DNA of 34,528 nt from Terriglobia bacterium. GTDB taxonomy: Bacteria > Acidobacteriota > Terriglobia > Bryobacterales > Bryobacteraceae. The notes beneath the pieces are model-generated. The model searched no databases and was not told the DNA's origin. It worked only from the letters and a program-made list of their open reading frames with translations. Every line of letters begins with the position of its first letter. Position 1 is the first letter of the stretch. Where the stretch lies: assembly GCA_020073115.1 (NCBI GenBank), contig JAIQFU010000017.1, positions 1 to 34,528 of the forward strand, in the 5' to 3' direction. The position numbers and the translations under genes were made by a program. Positions 1-10,250 of the stretch are shown here, piece after piece.

Positions 1-1
1 G

Positions 2-1894
2 CGGGTCCTCCGTGAAGCGTTGGGGGATGCGGCAAAGAACCCGCGGTTCATCGAAACCGAGCCGAAACTGGGCTACCGGTTCATTGCGCCGGTCTCCGCC
101 ATTGCCCATAACCCCCCTGCTCCGGATCCCGTGCCGGCACTACGGGCCGAAATCCCCCGCCCAACGCGTTCGCCGCGGCGATTGGTTTGGGCCGCGGCAA
201 TCCTGCCGGTTGCGGCCGCGGCAGCCTGGACCGTGCTCCACGTGATCGGGTTGGGCGCCGGGCTCCCGCCGCGCGCCAACGTGACGCAACTGACGCACCT
301 TCTGGGGCTGGCCGGGCACCCCAGCTTTTCGCCCGACGGCGCGCGCGTGGCGTTTCACTGGAACGGCGCCGCGAGGGGCGCCTACGACATTTATACGCTG
401 CGGCTGGGCTCCGAAGACCTGAAGCGGCTGACCGCGGGCCCCGCCGACAGCCGGAACCCGGCGTGGTCCCCCGACGGCAGGGACATCGCCTTCCTCCGCA
501 CCATTTCGGACACGGGGAGCGCGCTGATGATCGCTCCCGCGCTGGGCGGGGCGGAGCGCACGGTCGCGGTCCTCCCCAAGGTCCTGTCCCTGGCGTGGTC
601 GCCCAACGGCAGGTGGGTCGCCTATTCCCTGGCATCTTCGAGCAACGAGCAGAACCCGGCTGCGCGCGAAGGGGTGCGCGCCATCTCCCTTTCCACGGGA
701 GAAACGATCGATGTCACGCCGCCGGGCGACGGCGACTCCTACCCGGCGTTTTCGCGGGACGGCCGCAAGCTGGCGTTTGTGCGCCACGCGGACCTGTGGA
801 TGGTGGATCTGGGCGATGCCCTGAGGCCGGTAAGTCCCCCGCGCCGGTTGACGTTCGATGCCAAGGGCGTTTCCTTCCCCATGTGGACTCCGGACGGCGG
901 GTCCATTCTCTTTGCCGCCGAAAGGGGCGCCAATGCCCATCTTTGGCGGCTATCTCCGGGGCGCGCCGCGGCCGGGCCGGTCGAGGTGGGGGGCGACGAC
1001 GGGTACGAGCCGGCCATGAACGCCGGCGGGGGCCGCCTGGTCTATAGCCGAGTATCCGTGGTGGACAGCCTGAGCGCGTTGAGCATCTGCAAGACGCCGT
1101 GCAGCCCCGAGCTTCCGGTCAAGCTCCTGTATTCCGCCAAGGTGGCGCGCAACCCGTCAGTGTCCCCCGACGGACGGCGCATCGCAGTCGAGTTGTCCCG
1201 CGCGGGACGCAGCGAGATCTGGCTGTGCGACCGGGACGGCTCGAACTTGAAACAGTTGACGGACCTGGGAGGCCCGCCGGCCGGCAGTCCCTCCTGGTCG
1301 CCGGATGGACGGCAGATCGCCTTCGACGCCCGGTTGCAGAACGGCAGCGCGGTCTTCACCATCGCCGCCACGGGAGGAGCGCCGCATCAGCTCACGAACG
1401 GCACGGAAGACCTGGTACCCAGCTGGTCGAACGACGGCAAGCGCATCTACTTCTCGTCCAACCGGACCCGCCAACTCCAGATCTGGGGTATGCCCGTGGG
1501 AGGCGGCGATGCGGTTCAGATCACCCGAGGCGAGGGATTCCGCCCCATCGAATCCCACGACGGCCGGTACGTGTACTACGCCAAAGGCGCATTCGAGACG
1601 TCGATCTGGAGGGTCCCGGCCGGCGGGGGCGAGGAAACCCGGGTGGTCCCGTCGCTGGGGTATTGGCAGAACTTTTCGATCACCGACGGGGGCATCTACT
1701 TTGTTCCGGAGTCCGCGGGCGCGAACATTCCAATCCATTTCTTCGATTTCGAGGCCAGGGTCTCGCGGGTGGTAGGGGCCGTGGACGGGTTGAGCGCGCA
1801 GGGGATTTCCGCGTCGCCGGACAATCGCACCCTGATCTTCTCGCGCCGCGAGTCCAACGACCGCGACCTGATGCTGATCGAATTTCCGAAATAG
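2..1894 (+). CDS. CadC-type winged-helix regulator fused to TolB-like PD40 propeller (5' partial)
   Basis: The reading frame is already open at the left edge, so the true start lies outside the window. The first visible residues (RVLREALGD, then RFIETEPKLGYRFIAP) match the end of a Trans_reg_C/OmpR-CadC winged-helix DNA-binding domain, whose family ends in a similar 'RFIETVPRRGYRF' hairpin. A proline-rich linker and one hydrophobic helix (around RRLVWAAAILPVAAAAAW) follow. The rest is about eleven PD40/WD40-like blades of the SPDGxxIAF type (for example AWSPDGRDIAF, SWSPDGRQIAF, SWSNDGKRIYF), as in the TolB C-terminal beta-propeller. The architecture implies a cytoplasmic DNA-binding head, one membrane pass and a periplasmic sensing propeller. 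Such fusions are numerous in Solibacter-like Acidobacteriota. The ligand and target genes cannot be read from the sequence. A palindromic repeat begins 7 nt after the stop. Confidence 0.85.
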   Translation, partial: RVLREALGDAAKNPRFIETEPKLGYRFIAPVSAIAHNPPAPDPVPALRAEIPRPTRSPRRLVWAAAILPVAAAAAWTVLHVIGLGAGLPPRANVTQLTHLLGLAGHPSFSPDGARVAFHWNGAARGAYDIYTLRLGSEDLKRLTAGPADSRNPAWSPDGRDIAFLRTISDTGSALMIAPALGGAERTVAVLPKVLSLAWSPNGRWVAYSLASSSNEQNPAAREGVRAISLSTGETIDVTPPGDGDSYPAFSRDGRKLAFVRHADLWMVDLGDALRPVSPPRRLTFDAKGVSFPMWTPDGGSILFAAERGANAHLWRLSPGRAAAGPVEVGGDDGYEPAMNAGGGRLVYSRVSVVDSLSALSICKTPCSPELPVKLLYSAKVARNPSVSPDGRRIAVELSRAGRSEIWLCDRDGSNLKQLTDLGGPPAGSPSWSPDGRQIAFDARLQNGSAVFTIAATGGAPHQLTNGTEDLVPSWSNDGKRIYFSSNRTRQLQIWGMPVGGGDAVQITRGEGFRPIESHDGRYVYYAKGAFETSIWRVPAGGGEETRVVPSLGYWQNFSITDGGIYFVPESAGANIPIHFFDFEARVSRVVGAVDGLSAQGISASPDNRTLIFSRRESNDRDLMLIEFPK

Positions 1895-1901
1895 GGCTGG
1901 C

Positions 1902-1962
1902 GTGGGGTAAGGCGGGCCCGCCGGCCAGTGCGGGTACAAGCCGGCGAAACCGCCTGCCCCAT
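1902..1962. repeat. Palindromic intergenic repeat, family C
   Basis: Imperfect terminal inverted repeats (TGGGGTAAGGCGG on the left; CCGCCTGCCCCA on the right) flank a GC-rich centre that includes the perfect palindrome GGCGGGCCCGCC (1911-1922). The element starts 7 nt after the stop of the upstream regulator gene and ends just before the ribosome-binding site of the beta-galactosidase. Its outer TGGGG/TGCCCCA ends resemble those of the family B repeats at 12250 and 17044. It may act as a terminator or be a MITE-like dispersed repeat; with one copy in the window this is tentative. Confidence 0.5.
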
Positions 1963-1980
1963 CCAAGCTGGAGGTGTCAT

Positions 1981-3804
1981 GTGAGTGGGAATCGCAGAAA
2001 GTTTCTTTCCGCCGCGCTGGGCGCTGTCCCGGGATGGCGCGCGGCGGCGGCCGGGAAGCCGCGGCGCACTTTCGCCATCGGCGGCAACGAATTCATCCTG
2101 GACGGCGCGCCGCTGGTGATCCGTTCCGGCGACATGCACTACCCGCGCGTGCCCCGCCCTTACTGGCGCGACCGCATGCGTAAAATGCGCGCCATGGGCC
2201 TCAACACCCTCTGCACGTACGCGTTTTGGAATGCCCACGAACCGCGGCCGGGGCAGTTCGATTTCAGCGGAAACCTCGATATCGCCGAATACATCCGCAC
2301 GGCGCAGGCCGAAGGCTTGCACGTGCTGCTGCGTCCCGGACCCTACGTCTGCACGGAGTGGGATTTCGGCGGGCTTCCCGCATGGCTGCTGGCCACGCCG
2401 GACATGAAGGTCCGTAGCGCGGATCCGCGATTCCTCACCGCCGCCGGCCGCTATCTGGAGCGGGTGGGCAAGGAGGTGGCGGGTCTCCAGGTCACTCGCG
2501 GGGGGCCGATCCTCATGGTCCAGGTGGAGAACGAATACGGCTCCTTCGGGCGCGACAGGGAGTACATGAAAAGCGTGCAGCGGATGATCCGCGGCGCCGG
2601 GTTCGAGGTCCCGCTATTCACGGCCGATGGATCGGGCCGGCAGAACCTGGCGGGCGGGACGCTGGACGACGCCGTGGCCGTTATCAACTTCGGCGGCGGC
2701 AGCCCCGCGCGGGAGTTCGCCAACCTCGCAGCTTTCCGCCAGAGCGGGCCGCGCATGTGCGGAGAATACTGGGTGGGATGGTTCGACCATTGGGGCGAGA
2801 CGCATCACACCGCGGCGGTGAAGGAGTTCGCGGACGGACTGGAATGGATGCTCTCCCACGGCATCTCGTTCAACATCTACATGGTCCACGGCGGCACGTC
2901 GTTCGGCTATATGGCCGGCGCGAATTTCAGCCGCGTATACCAGCCGGATATTTCGAGCTACGACTATGATTCGCCGCTGGATGAGGCCGGCCGCCCGACT
3001 CCCAAGTTCGACGCCTTCCGCGACGTGATCCGGAAGCATCTTGCCCCGGGAGAGCGCCTGCCGGAACTGCCGCCGCCATCGCCCATGATCGCGATTCCCC
3101 GGTTCGAGTTGACCGAATCGGCGCCGCTGCTGGCCAGGCTCGGCAAGCCGATCCGCTCCGCGAAGCCTCTGACGATGGAAGCGGCGGGGCAGGACTACGG
3201 CTTCATTCTCTACCGCAAGCGGCTGGACCGCGCTGCGAAGGGCGTTCTGGAGGTGACCGAGGCGCGCGACTACGCCTGCATCTACCAGGGCGGCAAGCGG
3301 TTGGGAACTCTCGACCGGCGCCGCCGGGAGAGCAGGCTGAATGTGGACCTCGCCGCCGAACCGCCGCTGGACATCCTGGTGGAGAATATGAGCCGCATCA
3401 ACTTTGGCCCGCAGATGGTGAGCGACCGCAAGGGGATTACGGAGAAAGTCACGCTCGGCGGCGAAGAACTCTCGGGATGGGAAATCTATCCCATGCCGCT
3501 GGACGACCCGGGCCGATGGCCGTTCGCCAGGGGGAAAGGCGCCGCACCGTCGTTTTACAGCGGAACGTTTCAACTTGCGGCGGCTGGGGACACGTTCTTC
3601 GACATGCGGGGCTGGGGCAAAGGCCTGGCCTGGCTCAATGGCCACAACCTGGGGCGGTACTGGAGCGCCGGCCCGCAGCAGAGCCTGTTCGCGCCCGCTC
3701 CCTGGTTCAGGGCGGGCCGGAACGAGATGATTGTCCTGGATCTGGAGGATGGAGGGAACCGAACGCTGCAGTCCGGCGAAAACGCGATTTGGGAAACGAA
3801 GTGA
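1981..3804 (+). CDS. GH35 beta-galactosidase, Tat-exported
   Basis: 607-aa glycoside hydrolase family 35 protein, expected to release terminal beta-D-galactose from plant or microbial glycans. The GTG start at 1981 is preceded by GGAGG (1970-1974) at 6-nt spacing, and the N-terminus (SGNRRKFLSAAL) is a twin-arginine signal, so export in folded form is likely. Family motifs are intact: NTLCTYAFWNAHEP near residue 80, RPGPYVCTEWDFGGLPAW near 118-135, the acid/base glutamate E185 in QVENEYGSF, and the nucleophile E261 in GEYWVGWFDHWG. C-terminal beta-sandwich regions follow, including the usual WLNGHNLGRYW. Length is normal for bacterial GH35. The stop codon TGA (3802-3804) overlaps the first bases of a 90-bp palindromic repeat that separates it from the convergent GH92 remnant. 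Confidence 0.92.
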   Translation: MSGNRRKFLSAALGAVPGWRAAAAGKPRRTFAIGGNEFILDGAPLVIRSGDMHYPRVPRPYWRDRMRKMRAMGLNTLCTYAFWNAHEPRPGQFDFSGNLDIAEYIRTAQAEGLHVLLRPGPYVCTEWDFGGLPAWLLATPDMKVRSADPRFLTAAGRYLERVGKEVAGLQVTRGGPILMVQVENEYGSFGRDREYMKSVQRMIRGAGFEVPLFTADGSGRQNLAGGTLDDAVAVINFGGGSPAREFANLAAFRQSGPRMCGEYWVGWFDHWGETHHTAAVKEFADGLEWMLSHGISFNIYMVHGGTSFGYMAGANFSRVYQPDISSYDYDSPLDEAGRPTPKFDAFRDVIRKHLAPGERLPELPPPSPMIAIPRFELTESAPLLARLGKPIRSAKPLTMEAAGQDYGFILYRKRLDRAAKGVLEVTEARDYACIYQGGKRLGTLDRRRRESRLNVDLAAEPPLDILVENMSRINFGPQMVSDRKGITEKVTLGGEELSGWEIYPMPLDDPGRWPFARGKGAAPSFYSGTFQLAAAGDTFFDMRGWGKGLAWLNGHNLGRYWSAGPQQSLFAPAPWFRAGRNEMIVLDLEDGGNRTLQSGENAIWETK

Positions 3805-3892
3805 GTACCGCCGGCGGTCGGGTTGCGCCGCCGGTTGGTTTTGGGCCCGAATTCAAAGAATTGGCGGCAAAAACCGACCCCCGGCGGTACTC
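3803..3892. repeat. Palindromic repeat, family A copy 1 (bidirectional terminator-like)
   Basis: A 90-bp element bounded by perfect inverted ends GAGTACCGCCGG and CCGGCGGTACTC. The left arm, read on the plus strand, forms a 7-bp hairpin CCGGCGG (3811-3817) / CCGCCGG (3828-3834) followed by TTGGTTTT, which is the shape of an intrinsic terminator. The right arm is a degenerate version in the opposite orientation. The element fills the whole gap between two convergent genes: its first two bases are the last two of the GH35 stop, and its last base is the last base of the GH92-remnant stop (3892-3894). The arms match the copies at 8841 and 34268. Confidence 0.8.
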
Positions 3893-4996
3893 TACGCCCC
3901 GAATTTCGGGTTGGGGCGGCTGCCCATTTCGAAAACGAAAGTTCCTCCGTTGACTATGTCCGAGTGGCGGAACCAGGGTTTGTCGTACCGCTTGCCGTTG
4001 AACGTGACCGACTGGATGTACTTGTTTTCCCGGGACACGCGCTTCGCCTGGAGCGTCAGCTTCTTCCCGTTGCCCAGGTCGATCTCGGCGCGGTCGAAGA
4101 CCGGGCTACCGAAAACGTAATTGCCGCTCACCGGGTCCACGGCGTAAAAACCCAGGGCGCTGATCGCGTACCACGCCGACATCTGGCCGCAATCTTCGTT
4201 GCCCGCCAGGCCGTCCGGCGCGTTCCGGTACATGCGGTCGAGCAGGTCCCGCACGCGCGCCTGCGTCTTGTACGGGGCCGGCCAGGGGCTTATCGTCGGA
4301 GTAGAGTTGGGCCGCGAGAAACGGCCTGGAGAACTTCAGCGCGAAATAGATGCGCCGGCCCCGCGCCCAGATGGCGGCGCGGCGCCCGCCCGTGATGGTG
4401 TCGCCGCCGGTCACTTTCATATCCGACGAGAGAACCCGCGGCGGGGCGCCCTCGCGGCCCAGGACGGCGTGCGCGAGGTCCACCATAAAGTGGCCGTCAT
4501 CGGCTTGCGGAAACGTGTATTGGTGGATTCCGGCCCTCTCGGTGGCGGTCAATTCGGCTTTGATTTTGTAGTCCTTCAGAAACACCGAGTAGTAGCCCGG
4601 TTCGGCGTGTTCCTCGTCGTGCGAAAAACGCGAGCGGTACCCTTCCTCCGGGCGTTCGAGCGATCCGGGAACGATGCGGATGGGACCCGTCCCGGGCATC
4701 ACCAGCAGGTCGAGCATATCCCCGATCCCCGTGCCGCTCAGGTGCGTGTGGCTGAATCCCATGATGGAGCCGTCGGAGATGTGGTAACCGGAGCAGCGGT
4801 CCCACCCGACGTTGTACGTATCCGGGGACAGTTGCGCCATCCCGAACGGGACGGTAGCCCCGGGGAATGTATGGCCGTGCCCGCCGGTTCCGAGAAACAC
4901 GTTTACGAAAGCGGTGGGATCTTCTGGGGGAGTGGCGCCGAACCCGAGGGCAGCGGGGGCCAGCGCCGATTTGAGCACACTTCGTCTGGAAATCAT
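3892..4996 (-). pseudogene. GH92 alpha-mannosidase remnant: N- and C-termini joined, middle deleted
   Basis: The 5' part (start ATG at 4996, twin-arginine-like N-terminus ISRRSVLKSALAPA) encodes the N-terminal beta-sandwich of glycoside hydrolase family 92: VNVFLGTGGHGHTFPGATVP, GWDRCSGYHISDGSIMGFSH, and on to RPFLAAQLYSDDKPLAG. Near 4275-4285 it jumps, with a change of frame, into the C-terminal GH92 segment (PYKTQARVRDLLDRMYR, then PDGLAGNEDCGQMSAWY, continuing to the stop at 3892-3894). GH92 proteins are normally about 700-800 aa; here only about 240 plus 130 residues remain and most of the (alpha/alpha)6 catalytic domain is absent. The gene is therefore a non-functional deletion derivative, unless the assembly has collapsed this locus. 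It runs convergently to the GH35 gene. Confidence 0.85.
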
Positions 4997-5101
4997 GGGG
5001 CGATTTCTCTATCTTGCCACGCGCGCGCAACGTTGCGAGGCAACAGTCTTGTGGCGTGCGCTTCAGCATGCGGCGGCGAGATTATGGCGTAAACTACGGG
5101 A

Positions 5102-5656
5102 ATGCCGATTACCAGAAGACTCTCTTTCGTTCTCATCCTGTCGGCCGCCGCGCTCGCGCAGGAGAACGGACTTCGCGCTCCGGACGTGATTTTCGTGCCG
5201 ACTCCCGAGAATGTCGTGCAGCAGATGCTCAAACTGGCCAACGTGCACAAGGGCGATGTGGTTTACGATCTCGGCTGCGGGGATGGCCGGACAGTCGTCG
5301 CGGCCGCCCGGGACTTCGGCGCTCGCGGCGTGGGAATCGACATCAACCCCGAGCGCATCAAGGAATCGCAGGAGAATGCGAAGACGGCCGGTGTGACAGA
5401 CCGTGTGGCTTTCCGCCTGGAGGACCTGTTCGAGGCCAATATCAAAGAGGCCACCGTCGTCACGCTCTACCTTCTCCCGTCGCTGAACGTCAAGCTGCGG
5501 CCGAAGCTGTGGAAGGACCTGAAGCCGGGGACCCGCATCGTGTCCCACGACTTCGACATGGGGGATTGGAAGCCCGAAAAGACGGTTTCGGTGGACGGCC
5601 ACACGGTCTATTTCTGGACGGTTCCGGTAAAGCCGCCGGCTGACATTAAGGACTGA
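5102..5656 (+). CDS. Class I SAM-dependent methyltransferase with signal peptide
   Basis: 184-aa protein. The first 20 residues (MPITRRLSFVLILSAAALAQ) look like a cleavable Sec signal, followed by a Rossmann-fold methyltransferase: motif I VVYDLGCGDGRTVVAAA near residues 53-69, an acidic residue ending beta-2 (VGIDINPERI), then VAFRLEDLFE and a motif near VVTLYLLPSLN. Substrate is unknown. Export of a SAM-dependent enzyme is odd because SAM is cytoplasmic, but small exported methyltransferases of this type do recur in Gram-negative bacteria. It is divergent from the GH92 remnant, with about 105 bp between the starts. A perfect GGGCATGCCC palindrome lies shortly downstream (about 5694-5703) but lacks a clear T-tract. 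Confidence 0.8.
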   Translation: MPITRRLSFVLILSAAALAQENGLRAPDVIFVPTPENVVQQMLKLANVHKGDVVYDLGCGDGRTVVAAARDFGARGVGIDINPERIKESQENAKTAGVTDRVAFRLEDLFEANIKEATVVTLYLLPSLNVKLRPKLWKDLKPGTRIVSHDFDMGDWKPEKTVSVDGHTVYFWTVPVKPPADIKD

Positions 5657-5708
5657 CCGCGGCCCGGGTGATTCGTTCGGCGCCGTTCGGGACGGGCATG
5701 CCCGGGCG

Positions 5709-5984
5709 CTACGACGGGCTATGTCCGTTGGAGCCGGGCGCAGGCGGCGGCGGTTGCGAGGCCGACCCCTTCCGCCGCGCCTCCCAGTAGGCTTTCATCC
5801 GATCGGATATCTGCTGTCTTTCCCGGTTTCCCATCGACGTGCGGCCGCGGCGTCCCTTGGCCCGAGGAGGACCCTGGGCCGCCGGAGCGGCGCCGGAGCG
5901 CTGCAGCGCCTCCAGTTCGGCGATTACCCGTTCCAGAGTCTCTTTTTCCGCGCACAAATCCTGAATGGCTGCTGAAAGATCCAT
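5709..5984 (-). CDS. Small basic protein with coiled-coil N-terminus, function unknown
   Basis: 91 aa from the ATG at 5984. Residues 1-30 (DLSAAIQDLCAEKETLERVI, continuing AELEALQR) form a short heptad-like helix. A glycine/alanine/proline linker follows, then a basic segment GRRGRTSMGNRERQQISDRM and KAYWEARRKG, and a disordered tail. The basic part resembles the 'GRRxMSxxxRxxISxxMKxYWAxRR' motif seen in many small hypothetical proteins of Acidobacteriota, which suggests nucleic-acid binding but does not prove it. A longer start at 6056 would add an arginine-rich stretch with no motif, so the shorter start is preferred. No operon partner is visible. Confidence 0.55.
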   Translation of the reverse strand: MDLSAAIQDLCAEKETLERVIAELEALQRSGAAPAAQGPPRAKGRRGRTSMGNRERQQISDRMKAYWEARRKGSASQPPPPAPGSNGHSPS

Positions 5985-6347
5985 GTTCAATGACTCGCCG
6001 CATTCCAAGGCGGCGCCGGCCAGACCTGGTTGCCTGACGCGGCGCCGCCGAATCACGGAGCGAATTGCACTTCTATTTTGGCGCCGGAACTGGAAGCATC
6101 AAATGCTTGCTTTGGTAATGGTGCTTCAGCCTTCGTAGTTCTACTCGCGCCCCCGCATCCGCCGCCTACCGGATGATCGTCTCTTTTAGGCGGTAGCTGC
6201 AGAGCGAGACGCGCCGCCGCACGGCAAGTGGCGCGACGATTCGGTTGACGGAGAGCACCGTGCGCGCGATCGGCCTGTGCTATCGTAGGCAACGGCCAGG
6301 CGTATGCCGGCTCCGCGGCAGATGGCGGTGGACGCCTTTTTCCAAGC
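5985..6347. other. Gene-poor stretch with no recognisable feature
   Basis: About 360 bases between the small protein gene and the CPBP protease gene. Minus-strand frames stay open here for some distance but their translations are low-complexity and match nothing I recognise. I see no tRNA arms, no clear terminator and no repeat belonging to the families found elsewhere in the window. It could hold the promoter and leader of the 91-aa gene or a decayed gene. Confidence 0.4.
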
Positions 6348-7103
6348 CTAAAACCCAATTGCTCGATTTTCCTCCGGCTTGCTTCCCGCTCCCGGGAGAG
6401 GAGCAGATCTCTTTGGGAACCAAATGACGCGGTCGGCAAAACTGATGAGGCAGTACAGGGCTGCAATCAATATTCCGCCCAAATATCCCGCGTTTGCGAC
6501 GACGTGAATCCACGCCGGCAGGAGAATGGACCTGGACTTGTAGTAAACGTATCCCATGATCAAGGAAGCAAGGAAAAGACCCTGAAGTTGGGCGGGGGAT
6601 TTGGATGGTATATGGGCGACCGACCAGAGGGCGGAACTCGCCAGTATCGCCCAGAACGCCTTAGCTTTCATCCCATTCATTAGCTGGATGAACTCATCAA
6701 TCGCGATCGCTCGGAAGACGAGTTCTTCCATAAAAGCGCCCAAGACACTCCACAGGGAGAAGTCTCCGGTGGCGGACAGAACGAGTTTGCCGCTGATCAC
6801 GAGATATACGTGGATCACCGCGAGCATGCCCAGCGACGCCACACCTCCGCGCTGGAATGAAAAACCATAGGCTGCGGGCCTGCGCCGCTGCCGGACCAGC
6901 GAATAGACAACCACCCCCGCGGTGGTCGCCCACAGGATCTTCATCAGCAAGAAGAGCCAGAATTGCCAACTTCCATCCATCCGGTGTCGCACCTGAAAAT
7001 AGCTGACTGCGGGGCCGACGATGCTCCAACCGCCTGTGAGGAGGAGCACCAGCCTGTCATAGGTCCCCAGTCTTCGAATGCGACTACGGATGCCCGGGTT
7101 CAT
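6348..7103 (-). CDS. CPBP-family intramembrane metalloprotease (Abi/CAAX-like)
   Basis: 251-aa multi-pass membrane protein. The diagnostic CPBP motifs are present in order: the glutamate pair in GAFMEELVFRAIAI, a histidine in ALWSVAHIPS, and the last motif LLPAWIHVVANAG. Members of this family act as glutamate-type intramembrane proteases (Rce1-like), often on prenylated or peptide substrates or in bacteriocin self-immunity; the substrate here is unknown. Start at ATG 7103 gives MNPGIRSRIRRLG; an AGGAGAG sequence lies about 16 nt upstream, rather far, so a slightly earlier non-ATG start is possible. Base composition is visibly less GC-rich than the neighbours, hinting at different ancestry. 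It is transcribed divergently from cbbL. Confidence 0.82.
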   Translation of the reverse strand: MNPGIRSRIRRLGTYDRLVLLLTGGWSIVGPAVSYFQVRHRMDGSWQFWLFLLMKILWATTAGVVVYSLVRQRRRPAAYGFSFQRGGVASLGMLAVIHVYLVISGKLVLSATGDFSLWSVLGAFMEELVFRAIAIDEFIQLMNGMKAKAFWAILASSALWSVAHIPSKSPAQLQGLFLASLIMGYVYYKSRSILLPAWIHVVANAGYLGGILIAALYCLISFADRVIWFPKRSAPLPGAGSKPEENRAIGF

Positions 7104-7364
7104 GCTTACATTGTCGTTGCTCTCTCCTGTAATGTCACCGATATGCGGTGTTTCCTGTTGCCCCCGAAGATCCCGGGCGGCTGCCGATCGAAGGCGGTGA
7201 CGCAAAGCGCAGACCGCAGCCCAAGACCCCCGGATTCCGCAGCCCCCCACTTGGGCGCTTCGTCGAATTCCTGCTCAGAGCCCGAAAGAAAAGCCATCCC
7301 GATTCGGACGACTCGCCCGAATTGACCCGGCGCGCTTCACTTCCGGCGCGGCTTTCCCGCATGA

Positions 7365-8840
<1,476 letters not shown>

Positions 8841-8881
8841 GTACCGCCGGTGGCCGGTTCTTGGCACCGGTTCTTTTGGGG
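8841..8881 (+). terminator. Family A repeat arm between cbbL and cbbS (terminator-like hairpin)
   Basis: Starts at the base after the cbbL stop (GTACCGCCGG). Predicted stem: CCGGTG then CC (8847-8852, 8854-8855, one bulged G) pairing with GGCACCGG (8863-8870), loop GGTTCTT, followed by TTCTTTT (8871-8877). This is half of the longer palindromes at 3803 and 34268 and is nearly identical to the arm that follows the acylase gene at the right edge. Its end merges into GGGGAGA (8878-8884), the likely cbbS ribosome-binding site. It could lower cbbS transcription, mark an mRNA processing point, or stabilise the cbbL message. Confidence 0.65.
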
Positions 8882-8890
8882 AGATTGAAC

Positions 8891-9313
8891 ATGAGAATTA
8901 CGCAAGGGACCTTTTCCTTCCTGCCGGACCTGACGGACGAGCAGATCGAGAAGCAGATCGAATACTGTCTGGGGCGCGACTGCTCGATCGGCATCGAATA
9001 CACCGACGATCCGCACCCGCGCAATATGTTGTGGGACATGTGGAATCTTCCTATGTTCGACGTGGCCGACCCGAAGGCGATCCTGCACGAGGTGAACGCC
9101 TGCCGCAAAGCTTTTCCCAATCACTACATCAAGATCAACGCCAACGACGCCACGAGGGGCCGCGAGACAGTCGTGCTCTCGTTCCTCGTCAACCGTCCGC
9201 CGCATGAGCCGGGCTTCCGGCTGAATCGCCAGGAAGCGGCCGGGCGGGCGATACGGTACACGACCCACCCTTATGCCGCGGACCGGCCCGCCGGCGAGCG
9301 CTACCGGGAATAA
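8891..9313 (+). CDS. cbbS: RuBisCO small subunit, red type
   Basis: 140 aa. Small chain of the L8S8 holoenzyme. The N-terminal [20 protein letters not shown] and the segment [20 protein letters not shown] are characteristic of form I small subunits. The C-terminal extension ([16 protein letters not shown], then [20 protein letters not shown]) is the red-type beta-hairpin that lines the central solvent channel, consistent with form IC/ID and absent from green-type subunits. The start ATG is preceded by GGGGAGA at about 6-nt spacing, inside the downstream edge of the repeat that separates it from cbbL. It ends 7 nt before cbbX, so the operon continues. Confidence 0.95.
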   Translation: MRITQGTFSFLPDLTDEQIEKQIEYCLGRDCSIGIEYTDDPHPRNMLWDMWNLPMFDVADPKAILHEVNACRKAFPNHYIKINANDATRGRETVVLSFLVNRPPHEPGFRLNRQEAAGRAIRYTTHPYAADRPAGERYRE

Positions 9314-9320
9314 GCCAGCC

Positions 9321-10250
9321 ATGCAAACCACCACGGAAAACCAGACCGAGGAGCGCCGCGAAGTGGACGTGGGGGCCGCGGCCCGCGAAGCGCTCATCGA
9401 CGACATGCTGCGCCAACTGGACGCGGAACTGGTCGGACTCGAGCCGGTAAAACTCAGGATCCGGCAGATCGCCGCGTTACTGCTGGTGGAGCGTTTACGG
9501 GGGCAGGCCGGGCTCTCCGCCGAGCCGCCTTCGCTGCACATGTGCTTCACCGGGAACCCCGGCGCCGGAAAAACCACGGTGGCGCTGCGCATGGCGAAAA
9601 TTCTGCACAGCCTGGGATACGTGCGGCGCGGCCACCTGGTGGTGGCCACGCGCGACGACCTGGTAGGGCAGTATGTGGGGCACACCGCGCCCAAGACCAA
9701 GGAGATCCTTCAGAAGGCCGTGGGCGGGGTGTTGTTTATCGACGAAGCGTACTATCTCTACCGCGCCGACAATGAGCGCGACTATGGCCAGGAGGCGATT
9801 GAAATCCTGCTCCAGTTCATGGAGAGCCGCCGCGACGACCTCGTGGTGATCCTGGCCGGGTACAAGGACAAGATGGGCCGTTTTTTCCAGTGCAATCCGG
9901 GGCTGCATTCGCGCATCGCCCATCACATCGAGTTCCCCGACTACACCCTCGAGGAACTGATGAAGATCGCCGAACTGATGGCCCGCAACCTGATGTACGA
10001 ATTCGACGCCGAGTCGAAAGACGCATTTCGCAGCTACCTGGAGTTGCGGATCCGGCAGCCCCACTTTGCGAATGCCCGGAGCGTGCGCAATGCCATCGAC
10101 CGGGTGAGGCTCCGCCACGCCGTCCGCATTGTGGAGCAGGGGGGGCGCATTCCGCAACAGGAACTCGCGCGGATCGACGTCCTCGACGTCCGCCAGAGCC
10201 GGGTTTTTCAGGCTGCATCCGAGCGGGGCGAAGCGAAGGAAACCTTATGA
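9321..10250 (+). CDS. cbbX: Red-type RuBisCO activase, AAA+ protein CbbX
   Basis: 309 aa, normal for CbbX. Hexameric AAA+ remodeller that pulls on the C-terminus of the large subunit to release inhibitory sugar phosphates from red-type RuBisCO. Walker A GNPGAGKT at residues 78-85, pore-loop region [11 protein letters not shown] near 117-126, Walker [12 protein letters not shown] at 137-147, and an arginine-finger/sensor region [21 protein letters not shown] 9321 is chosen because it follows the cbbS stop by 7 nt and gives the family-like acidic N-terminus; a longer in-frame start at 9273 would overlap cbbS. The stop overlaps the start of the kinase gene (ATGA, 10247-10250), indicating translational coupling. 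Confidence 0.94.
   Translation: MQTTTENQTEERREVDVGAAAREALIDDMLRQLDAELVGLEPVKLRIRQIAALLLVERLRGQAGLSAEPPSLHMCFTGNPGAGKTTVALRMAKILHSLGYVRRGHLVVATRDDLVGQYVGHTAPKTKEILQKAVGGVLFIDEAYYLYRADNERDYGQEAIEILLQFMESRRDDLVVILAGYKDKMGRFFQCNPGLHSRIAHHIEFPDYTLEELMKIAELMARNLMYEFDAESKDAFRSYLELRIRQPHFANARSVRNAIDRVRLRHAVRIVEQGGRIPQQELARIDVLDVRQSRVFQAASERGEAKETL

Noticed and set aside
6053-6466. 137-codon minus-strand frame before the CPBP gene end
   Set aside because: Overlaps the 3' part of the CPBP gene in another frame and its composition is random-looking.
9273-9320. Earlier cbbX start at 9273
   Set aside because: It would extend back into cbbS and add 16 residues not typical of CbbX.
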